Source: Chryseosolibacter sp966095595
GTDB taxonomy: Bacteria; Bacteroidota; Bacteroidia; Cytophagales; Cyclobacteriaceae
Assembly: GCA_966095595.1 (NCBI GenBank)
Contig: CBHTUB010000145.1
Location: 1-12,267 of the forward strand
Direction: 5' to 3'
Length of the DNA stretch: 12,267 nt
Shown: positions 6,691-12,267 of the stretch, piece by piece
How positions within the stretch are numbered: the stretch's first letter is position 1
How the letters are laid out: each line of letters begins with the position of its first letter
Program-made: the position numbers and the translations under genes
The notes under the pieces: model-generated
What the model was told of the DNA's origin: nothing
Seen by the model: only the letters and a program-made list of their open reading frames with translations
The model's database searches: none

Positions 6691-7557
6691 TTACCAGCTA
6701 ACTTTTTTCTGCCAACGGTTACGCAGGTATACTGCGATACCGTTCATTACAAACGTGATCAATAACAATATTATAATCGCTGCCGCGGCATTGACCAGGA
6801 ACGCTTCCTGAGGTCTGGACACCCAATTGAATATCTGTATTGGAAGGACCGTAAATTCATCCATTGGACTGTCTGCAACGAAGGGGACATACGCAAGCGC
6901 ACCGATCACGATAAGCGGCGCTGTTTCTCCCACCGCACGCGACAAAGCGAGGATGATACCGGTCAGAATTCCGCCAGACGCGGCGGGAAGAACCTGATAC
7001 CAGATGGTCTGCCATTTTGTAGCACCCATTCCATACGAAGCTTCACGGAGCGAATTCGGCACCGCTTTCAGTGCTTCGCGCGTTGCAACGATGATGATGG
7101 GCAGGATCAGCAGCGCAAGTGTGAAGGCGCCCGCGAGAAGGCTTCCTCCGAAATTGAGAACCCTTACAAATATCTGCAAACCCAACAACCCGTAAATGAT
7201 CGATGGAACGCCGGCAAGGTTGGCGATGTTCAGCTCGATGAAAGAGGCCAGCCTGTTTTTTCTGCCATACTCCTGAAGATAGATCCCGGCCGCAACACCG
7301 ATGGGAATCGCGATGATGGCTGTAAGTCCGAGTATCCACGCTGTCCCCGTCCACGCTGTCAATATCCCTGCCTTCGATGCCCTCCTGGAAGGGAGATCCG
7401 AAAGAAAATCCCAGTCGATCCGGGCTATCCCATCTATGAGGATGTTCACCAGGAATATCAGCAGGATGACAATACCAAAACACGTGGCAAATATGCCGAC
7501 GTATTTGAACATCGAATCCTTGAGCCTGTTCCTTTTTATGATCTTTCCCCTACTCAT
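6691..7557 (-). CDS. pstA: Phosphate ABC transporter permease PstA
   Basis: One of the two inner-membrane subunits that form the phosphate channel. The 288-residue protein has six probable membrane segments (about 19-41, 70-94, 113-133, 140-158, 195-221 and 255-277), with a cytoplasmic EAA loop SLREASYGMGATKWQTIWYQVLP (169-191, shown here in part) that docks onto PstB. LSRAVGETAPLIVIGALAY (205-223) is a typical PstA signature. The order after pstC and before pstB supports PstA over PstC. The ATG at 7557 lies inside the end of pstC, an 8-base overlap that indicates translational coupling. The first 20 residues are basic, consistent with a cytoplasmic N-terminus. Confidence 0.96.
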   Translation of the reverse strand: MSRGKIIKRNRLKDSMFKYVGIFATCFGIVILLIFLVNILIDGIARIDWDFLSDLPSRRASKAGILTAWTGTAWILGLTAIIAIPIGVAAGIYLQEYGRKNRLASFIELNIANLAGVPSIIYGLLGLQIFVRVLNFGGSLLAGAFTLALLILPIIIVATREALKAVPNSLREASYGMGATKWQTIWYQVLPAASGGILTGIILALSRAVGETAPLIVIGALAYVPFVADSPMDEFTVLPIQIFNWVSRPQEAFLVNAAAAIIILLLITFVMNGIAVYLRNRWQKKVSW

Positions 7558-8428
7558 ACTTCTCCTGATATTTTTTCTTGATCCAGAAACTGATGTTGTT
7601 CAAAAGAAAAGTGAAGATGAACAACGTGATACCTGCCGCGAAGATCGTTTTGTATTCGATAGAATCATGCTGAACGTCGCCGAGGCTTACCTGGACGATA
7701 TACGCCGTGATGGTCTCGACCGCTTCGCGCGGATCCAGTGTCAGTGTTGGCTGTTGCCCTGCAGCGATGGCCACTACCATCGTTTCACCAATAGCTCTGG
7801 CTATGCCGAGAATGATCGAAACGAGAATTCCCGAAGAGGCTGCCGGAACGACAACCTTGAACGAGGTTTGAAATTTTGTCGCGCCCATGCCATACGAAGC
7901 TTCGCGCAACGACTTGGGCACTGCATACAACGCATCTTCGCTGAGCGACGAAATCACAGGTATGATCATGATCCCCATCACAATACCGGCTGACAAGGCA
8001 TTGAATGTCCCTAATCCCGGAATGAATGTTTGAAGAAATGGCGTGACCACGGTCAGCGCAAAGAAACCATAAACAACGGTAGGTACCGCAGCCAGGATCT
8101 CCAATGCAGGCTTGACCGCCTTTCTGAAATCACGATGGGCATACTCGCTCAGATAAACCGCAATAACGATACCGAAGGGCACTGCGGTCAATAATGCAAT
8201 TACTGTAGTAAGGAATGTACCACCCAGCAAGGGAAGTATTCCATAGTGCTTATCCGTGAACAGTGGCGTCCACTGGGTATCGAAGAGAAAATCCGAGAGC
8301 GGCACCTCTGCGAAGAAGCCCCACGATTCGGATATCAGAACCCAGATGATGCCTAATGTGGTAAGAACCGTTACCAGCCCGCAAAGAGCGAGTAACAGTT
8401 CAATCACTTTTTCGCCGGTAATTTTCAA
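7550..8428 (-). CDS. pstC: Phosphate ABC transporter permease PstC, TTG start
   Basis: Partner permease of PstA in the phosphate channel. The 292-residue protein has about six membrane helices (11-32, 66-95, 109-130, 143-162, 198-224 and 262-283), a periplasmic loop after helix 1, the EAA loop SLREASYGMGATKFQTSF (173-190) and IARAIGETMVVAIAAGQ (209-225), the PstC counterpart of the PstA signature. YLSEYAH (92-98) is also typical. No ATG is available: the first codons are TTG AAA ATT ACC GGC, an in-frame TAA lies ten codons upstream (8456-8458) and the first internal Met is residue 151. TTG at 8428 is therefore the probable start; GTG at 8407 (residue 8) is the only close alternative. It follows pstS by 16 bases and overlaps pstA by 8. 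Confidence 0.95.
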   Translation of the reverse strand: MKITGEKVIELLLALCGLVTVLTTLGIIWVLISESWGFFAEVPLSDFLFDTQWTPLFTDKHYGILPLLGGTFLTTVIALLTAVPFGIVIAVYLSEYAHRDFRKAVKPALEILAAVPTVVYGFFALTVVTPFLQTFIPGLGTFNALSAGIVMGIMIIPVISSLSEDALYAVPKSLREASYGMGATKFQTSFKVVVPAASSGILVSIILGIARAIGETMVVAIAAGQQPTLTLDPREAVETITAYIVQVSLGDVQHDSIEYKTIFAAGITLFIFTFLLNNISFWIKKKYQEKYE

Positions 8429-8444
8429 GCCAGTGGTTATTGTG

Positions 8445-9404
8445 CTATTTCGCTGTTACAAAGTCGTTGAACTTCGCAGTTTCAGTTGCATACTCTTCAT
8501 TGGTCAGCGGAATGTATCCTACATCTGAAACAAGTGACGGCGCATTGGTGAGATAGAATTTTACAAACTCGGCAACTTCCGGCCTCTTTGCAGCACCGCC
8601 GTTAACATAGATAAAAATGGGTCTCGACAGCGGAGCATACGTGCCATTCTTCACCGTTTCCACCGAAGGCAAGATAGCACCTTTCCCGCTATTGACCGGA
8701 ATGAGCTTCAGCTTGTCTGCATTTTCCTGGTAATAAGCAAGACCAAAGAAACCGATGCCATTTTTATCTCCTGAAATACCCTGAACGAGCACGTTGTCAT
8801 CTTCGCTGGCAGTGTAGTCGCCGCGGCTGGAACCACTCTTTCCGACAATAGCCTCGGTAAAATAATCATATGTACCGGAAGCAACTCCAGGACCATAGAG
8901 CTTTAACTCAGTCGCGGGCCATTCCTTCCTGATCTGATTCCACTTCGTAATTTTTTCCTGTGCTGCTGGTTCCCACATCTTTTTCAGGTCTTCCACGGTA
9001 AGTTCATTCACCCACGTGTTTTCCTTGTTGACAACCACCACAAGTCCATCAAACGCCACCTTCAATTGGACATAGTTGATATTTGAAGCCTTGCAAAGCG
9101 AATCTTCCTTATCCTTGATAGGACGTGAGGCATCGTTGATATCGATCTCGCCCCGTCCGAATTTCTTAAAACCTCCACCTGTTCCCGACACGCCAACGGT
9201 TACCTTGACATCAGCTTGCTGTGCGCGGAACTCTTCAGCAACTGCTTCCGTGATAGGATATACCGTACTTGATCCGTCTATTTTAATTTCGCCGGTCAGT
9301 TTTGCCGCGCTTGTTTCCTTGTTTTCACCGGTTGATCCTTTTGAACCGCATGAAGACAACACTGCTGTAAACAGTATGGCCAACAGGCTAAGTTTCGTTT
9401 TCAT
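8445..9404 (-). CDS. pstS: Phosphate-binding lipoprotein PstS
   Basis: Envelope-anchored binding protein that captures inorganic phosphate and hands it to PstC/PstA. From the ATG at 9404 it is 319 residues: a lipoprotein signal MKTKLSLLAILFTAVLSSC with lipobox LSSC (Cys19), a short Ser/Gly/Lys-rich linker, then the PstS fold. Phosphate-contacting motifs are present in order: DGSSTVYP (43-50), GVSGTGGGF (71-79), DASRP (91-95) and SGTYDYF (176-182). PLSRPIFIYVN (258-268) is a family hallmark near the C-terminus. An ATG at 9410 would add only Met-Leu; longer in-frame extensions upstream lack conservation and would run through the promoter. It leads the operon and is preceded by the TTAACA repeats and a TAnnTTTG element, so it is probably induced under phosphate starvation. 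Confidence 0.97.
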   Translation of the reverse strand: MKTKLSLLAILFTAVLSSCGSKGSTGENKETSAAKLTGEIKIDGSSTVYPITEAVAEEFRAQQADVKVTVGVSGTGGGFKKFGRGEIDINDASRPIKDKEDSLCKASNINYVQLKVAFDGLVVVVNKENTWVNELTVEDLKKMWEPAAQEKITKWNQIRKEWPATELKLYGPGVASGTYDYFTEAIVGKSGSSRGDYTASEDDNVLVQGISGDKNGIGFFGLAYYQENADKLKLIPVNSGKGAILPSVETVKNGTYAPLSRPIFIYVNGGAAKRPEVAEFVKFYLTNAPSLVSDVGYIPLTNEEYATETAKFNDFVTAK

Positions 9405-9434
9405 TAGCATAAAATATGTCGTTTTAAGTTGCGG

Positions 9435-9442
9435 CAAAGGTA
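9435..9442 (-). promoter_or_regulatory. Probable -7 promoter element of the pst operon
   Basis: On the minus strand these bases read TACCTTTG, an exact match to the Bacteroidota -7 consensus TAnnTTTG. The element lies about 30 bases before the pstS ATG, which would give a short leader. The only nearby TTG (in the bases just after the nearest TTAACA copy) is about 28 bases upstream, too far for a normal -33 element. A missing -33 element together with activator-like repeats upstream fits a promoter that depends on an activator. Confidence 0.55.
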
Positions 9443-9472
9443 CTTTTTGCGTTTTGCACCGATATAGGACCA

Positions 9473-9529
9473 ATGTTAAGTTTATGTTAAGTTATTTATC
9501 ATTATGTTAAGTTATTATAATGTTATGTT
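9473..9529 (-). promoter_or_regulatory. Direct-repeat operator candidate (Pho-box-like TTAACA repeats) upstream of pstS
   Basis: Read towards pstS, the 10-mer AACTTAACAT occurs perfectly at 9482-9473, 9493-9484 and 9513-9504, with an imperfect copy AACATAACAT at 9529-9520. The two copies nearest the promoter are exactly 11 bases apart; the next are 20 and 16 bases further. Copies two and three share a longer 15-base identity (9482-9496 and 9502-9516). PhoB/PhoP-type response regulators bind tandem half-sites with an 11-base period, and the Bacillus PhoP half-site is TT-A/T/C-ACA, which TTAACA matches. The nearest TTAACA ends about 31 bases before the TAnnTTTG element. Position, period and the downstream pst genes support a phosphate-starvation operator; the identity of the regulator is inference. 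Confidence 0.6.
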
Positions 9530-9596
9530 TTTGTTCCTGGATTATGATTGTTTTGCATCGGTTTTAAACGCCTGACCACTGGCACTTATAACAGTT

Positions 9597-10385
9597 ATGA
9601 AAAACAGTAAATCTCTATTGCTTCTTATCGGCATCTGCCTTTTTACAACTTATTCCTTTGCCCAGCCTGCGGGACGCAAAGTCGTAGACCAATCAGCACA
9701 ATGGTTCGCTACAACAGCGAATCTGAAGTTAAGCAACCGTCTCACACTGGTCCTCGACGGCCAGTTCCGATATATCGAGTGGGGACCACAACAGTTCCAG
9801 GCACGAACCGGTTTGGAAGTGAAGATCAACGATCATTGGTCGGTTATTCCCGTTGCATATGTCTATACCTGGAACTCGGTTTATGGAAAACTTGCTACCC
9901 CGACATCCCATGCCAACGATGAGCATCGGATCTGGCAACAAGCGATGTACAAGCATGATCTCTGGAGAGCGAAACTGGACCACAGAATCAGGGTTGAAGA
10001 GCGTTTTATGCAGAGGAAGCCTGCGGATGAATCGTTTTCAGGAAATAAACAACTGCGCCTTCGTTACAGATTCATGGCTCGTATTCCGCTGAACAGCGAA
10101 AAGATCGAAGCAAAAACATGGTTTGCCAGCGTTTATGATGAAGTGTTTTACTCATGCGGAGAAGCACTGGGCTTCGGTGAATACGTTACTTTCCATGAGC
10201 CGGACCAGAACCGTATCTTTGTTGGCGCAGGCTACCAGGCCCATAAAAACCTGTCCATCACCCTCGGCCCGATCTATCAGATGTTGATCAGGGGATCCAA
10301 AGGATCACAGCAGGAAAACAACGTTGGCTTCCAATTGGCCGCCAGCTATAATCTTAACCTGATGAAACCGACAGAGGCAAAGTAA
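9597..10385 (+). CDS. DUF2490 family outer-membrane beta-barrel protein
   Basis: A 262-residue exported protein. The first 22 residues (MKNSKSLLLLIGICLFTTYSFA, quoted here only as positions 1-20 plus FA) form a signal peptide with likely cleavage before Gln23. The rest alternates amphipathic strands with turn residues, for example NLKLSNRLTLVLDGQFRYIEW, WSVIPVAYVYTW, LRLRYRFMARIP and IFVGAGYQAHKNLSITLGPIY, and closes with a strand pattern VGFQLAASYNLNL typical of an outer-membrane beta-barrel. The pattern WFATTANLKLSNRL-xx-L-x-x-x-x-RY near the N-terminus and the ERFMQR / NKQLRLRYR blocks fit DUF2490, a Bacteroidota barrel family of unknown function. It is divergent from pstS and shares its 192-base control region, so joint phosphate control and a porin-like role in phosphate entry are possible, but neither is shown. 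No promoter of its own was recognised. Confidence 0.82.
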   Translation: MKNSKSLLLLIGICLFTTYSFAQPAGRKVVDQSAQWFATTANLKLSNRLTLVLDGQFRYIEWGPQQFQARTGLEVKINDHWSVIPVAYVYTWNSVYGKLATPTSHANDEHRIWQQAMYKHDLWRAKLDHRIRVEERFMQRKPADESFSGNKQLRLRYRFMARIPLNSEKIEAKTWFASVYDEVFYSCGEALGFGEYVTFHEPDQNRIFVGAGYQAHKNLSITLGPIYQMLIRGSKGSQQENNVGFQLAASYNLNLMKPTEAK

Positions 10386-10404
10386 CGCTCCTGTCAAGAT
10401 ATCG

Positions 10405-10441
10405 AAGAGCCATGTTATCCTGTATAACGTGGCTTTTTTTA
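10405..10441 (+). terminator. Intrinsic terminator after the DUF2490 gene
   Basis: An 11-base-pair stem, AGCCATGTTAT (10408-10418) with ATAACGTGGCT (10424-10434), closes a 5-base loop CCTGT and contains one T-G wobble. It is followed directly by a run of T up to 10440. It starts about 20 bases after the stop of the DUF2490 gene, so it ends that transcript and separates it from the GH1 gene. Confidence 0.88.
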
Positions 10442-10539
10442 TTACATACCGAATTGTTGAGAATGTAAGGCGGGCACATTTTTATGCTCATTTAGCGGTA
10501 ACATTCAAATAACGCGGCACCCGCATCTTGCACCGAATT

Positions 10540-11718
10540 ATGAAACTCGATTTTCCCCAGGACTTCATTTTTGGCACCAGCACATCGGCTTATCAGATCG
10601 AAACGGCATTCCAGCATGACTGGCAGGGCGTGGTGTCGGAGGATGGATATAGCTTTGAAGCGACGACCGACCACGAGATGCATCAGCTGGCAGATTGTGA
10701 TATCATTGCGAGCCTGGCACCGTCATACAGGATGTCCCTGATGTGGAGCAAGCTGCAACGCGAACCGATGGGAACCTTCAACCTCGAAGCGAAGGCACAA
10801 TACCACCAGTTGCTTCAAACCTTGAAAGTGAAAGATGTTTCCATCATGATGGTCATCCACCACTTCTGCAATCCCATTTGGTTCTCGAAAGAAGGGGGCT
10901 GGACGCGGCAGGCCAACATTCGTCTTTGGCTCGATTTCGCACGGAGGCTGGTCGATGAGTATGGCGACTATGTCAGCTACTGGAACACATTCAACGAGCC
11001 GAACCTATATACTACCCTGGCCTACGGTGTAGCAAAATTCCCACCCTATCGCAGTAACATGATGACGGCGACGACAGTCATCAAAAATATGGCTGCCGCA
11101 CATGCGGAAATCTACGCATACATTAAAGACAAGTATCCAAATCAACCCATAGGTACATCTCACAACTGCGCAGTATTCGAGGGAACGAACCTGATGGGTA
11201 ACCTCGCCGCACAATTCGCGGATCAGTGGTACATGGAATATCTGTTCAACGTCTTCGAAAAAACCGACTTCACCGGTCTGAGCTATTATGCACGGCTCCC
11301 GATGGACCCGTCACCGATCACACACAGGTATACTCCCGAAAAGTTGAAGAAGCTGAAACGGGAACACGATGATATCTGGGAATATTATCCAGCCGGCCTT
11401 GGCGAATGTATTGGACGATACTATAAAAAATCAGGTAAGCCGATCATCATTACGGAAAATGGGATCTGCACCAATGACGACACCAAACGTGTAATGGCAA
11501 TCGTCGATTACATGAAGGTCATCCACCAACAGATCAACAAGGGCGTTGATGTCCGCGGATACTATCATTGGAGCACGTGGGACAATTTTGAATGGACCCT
11601 GGGCCCCACCTTCAAATTCGGTTTGTATCACTACGACCCCGAAACGAGGATACGCACACCGAAGCCGAGCGCTGCCTTTTACTCAAAACTTGCCTACACG
11701 AAAACACTGACGTGCTAA
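10540..11718 (+). CDS. Glycoside hydrolase family 1 protein (beta-glucosidase-like), compact and cytoplasmic
   Basis: GH1 enzymes are retaining beta-glycosidases. The 392-residue protein has the N-terminal signature FIFGTSTSAYQIETA (9-23, matching the GH1 N-terminal pattern), HHF (107-109), the acid/base glutamate E153 in TFNEP, the nucleophile E306 in IITENG, and YYHWSTWDNFEW with following FGLYHYD near the C-terminus. Both catalytic residues and the Q19, H108, N152 and FEW sugar contacts are present, so it should be active. It is shorter than the usual 440-480 residues; about 153 residues separate the two catalytic glutamates instead of roughly 185-200, so some loops of the barrel are trimmed. 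There is no signal peptide, so an imported or internal glycoside is the likely substrate; specificity cannot be read. The ATG at 10540 fits the family start; a TTG at 10528 would add four residues. The stop overlaps the opposing regulator gene by 4 bases. Confidence 0.93.
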   Translation: MKLDFPQDFIFGTSTSAYQIETAFQHDWQGVVSEDGYSFEATTDHEMHQLADCDIIASLAPSYRMSLMWSKLQREPMGTFNLEAKAQYHQLLQTLKVKDVSIMMVIHHFCNPIWFSKEGGWTRQANIRLWLDFARRLVDEYGDYVSYWNTFNEPNLYTTLAYGVAKFPPYRSNMMTATTVIKNMAAAHAEIYAYIKDKYPNQPIGTSHNCAVFEGTNLMGNLAAQFADQWYMEYLFNVFEKTDFTGLSYYARLPMDPSPITHRYTPEKLKKLKREHDDIWEYYPAGLGECIGRYYKKSGKPIIITENGICTNDDTKRVMAIVDYMKVIHQQINKGVDVRGYYHWSTWDNFEWTLGPTFKFGLYHYDPETRIRTPKPSAAFYSKLAYTKTLTC

Positions 11719-12267
11719 AAAACCATCAGGCGATATTCGGAATCGTTGATCTGATGGATAATATCAAAGCCGAACTTGCGCTTGAGGTTCTGAATATACA
11801 CTTCTACACTGGACACCGCGAGATATGTTTCGGATCCCCAAATACTCTGAACGACATCCGATATGGAAATGTGACGTTTTGAGTTCTGGGCAAAGAAAAA
11901 AAGGAACTCGAATTCCGGCCGTGAAAGCTTGATATCGCGATCGGCGAAATGAACCGAGAACGCTTTCCGGTTCATGGACAGGGATCGTACATTCACATCA
12001 CTCACGCTCTTTCGGATGACATAATTTTCCTTTAGTACAGAGTTGATCTTTTTTGTAAGCGATTTTAGCCCGACCACTTTTTCCACATAGTCATCGCCTC
12101 CGGTTTCGTACGCGGCATGCTGGTAATAGGATTCGGGACGTGCTGTAAGAAAGAAGATATAGGTCGTTTTGAATGCTTCCAGGTTGCGCAGGGCCCGGCA
12201 TAGATTGATACCGTTCACATCCGGCATCATGATATCCAGAATGATCAGGTCAGGTTTGAACGATGAG
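11715..12267 (-). CDS. OmpR-type response regulator, 5' end missing at the window edge
   Basis: The visible 183 residues comprise most of a receiver domain and a complete winged-helix DNA-binding domain. The phosphoacceptor Asp lies in LIILDIMMPD (visible residue 11, codon 12236-12234), the conserved Thr in FFLTARPE (residue 41) and the Lys in DDYVEKVV (residue 63), spaced 30 and 22 residues apart exactly as in CheY-type receivers. The lysine is followed by Val where Pro is usual. The C-terminal part (about 95-183) has the OmpR/PhoB pattern: IKLSRPEFEFLFFFAQNS, a recognition-helix region SSVEVYIQNLKRKFG and a terminal EYRL. The usual RG-x-GY wing is replaced by INDSEYRL. The first roughly 45-50 residues lie beyond the right edge. 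Neither its partner kinase nor its target is visible; calling it PhoB because of the nearby pst operon would be unsupported. Confidence 0.9.
   Translation of the reverse strand, partial: SSFKPDLIILDIMMPDVNGINLCRALRNLEAFKTTYIFFLTARPESYYQHAAYETGGDDYVEKVVGLKSLTKKINSVLKENYVIRKSVSDVNVRSLSMNRKAFSVHFADRDIKLSRPEFEFLFFFAQNSKRHISISDVVQSIWGSETYLAVSSVEVYIQNLKRKFGFDIIHQINDSEYRLMVF

Noticed and set aside
7301..7993. Plus-strand open frame of 230 codons spanning the pstA/pstC junction
   Set aside because: Runs across two firmly identified permease genes in antisense, with a composition unlike a real protein.
9411..9473. In-frame 23-codon N-terminal extension of PstS
   Set aside because: It would place non-conserved residues before a standard lipoprotein signal and would run through the TAnnTTTG element and the first repeat; the ATG at 9404 or 9410 is far more likely.
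10442..10539. Promoter search for the GH1 gene in the spacer after the terminator
   Set aside because: No TAnnTTTG element with a TTG at suitable spacing could be found, so no promoter is called although one is likely to exist.
11715..12267. Naming the right-edge response regulator PhoB
   Set aside because: It is separated from the pst operon by two plus-strand genes, has atypical receiver and wing motifs, and no PhoR-like kinase is visible.

Overview
The window reads as a chromosomal segment of a Bacteroidota bacterium, probably a Cytophagales-type one with a fairly balanced base composition. The grounds are the protein families (a ComEC without a metal-binding C-terminal domain, Bacteroidota-style PhoH, a DUF2490 barrel), the near absence of Shine-Dalgarno sequences before start codons, and matches to the Bacteroidota -7 promoter element TAnnTTTG. 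No mobile elements, CRISPR arrays, rRNA or tRNA genes are visible. The genus-level placement is an inference from composition and protein style only.

Layout. (1) Positions 1-3195, minus strand: a tightly packed cluster phoH - comEC - enoyl-CoA hydratase/isomerase (cut by the left edge), with a 17-base gap and then a 4-base ATGA overlap. (2) Positions 3313-4393, plus strand: a SAM hydroxide adenosyltransferase-family protein and a small ABM-type monooxygenase-like protein, divergent from phoH. (3) Positions 4476-9404, minus strand: the complete high-affinity phosphate uptake operon pstS-pstC-pstA-pstB-phoU, followed by a BON-domain protein with a long low-complexity arm. (4) Positions 9597-10385, plus strand: a DUF2490 outer-membrane beta-barrel protein divergent from pstS and ended by a clear intrinsic terminator. 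(5) Positions 10540-11718, plus strand: a compact cytoplasmic glycoside hydrolase family 1 enzyme whose stop overlaps, tail to tail, the stop of an OmpR-type response regulator (minus strand, cut by the right edge).

How the genes work together. PstS would capture phosphate at the cell envelope, PstC/PstA form the inner-membrane channel, PstB hydrolyses ATP and PhoU damps uptake and signalling. The intergenic region before pstS carries three perfect and one imperfect copies of a 10-mer containing TTAACA, two of them exactly 11 bases apart, upstream of a TAnnTTTG element. This is the arrangement expected of a PhoB/PhoP-type operator, and it is the most interesting regulatory signal here. Its cognate regulator is not identifiable in the window; the response regulator at the right edge is atypical and cannot be named PhoB from sequence alone.

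The window is mostly housekeeping. I see no convincing novel multi-gene system. The points that merit attention are the Pho-like operator, the DUF2490 barrel that shares this control region, three genes with TTG starts or TTG alternatives, and several family members with altered signature residues.
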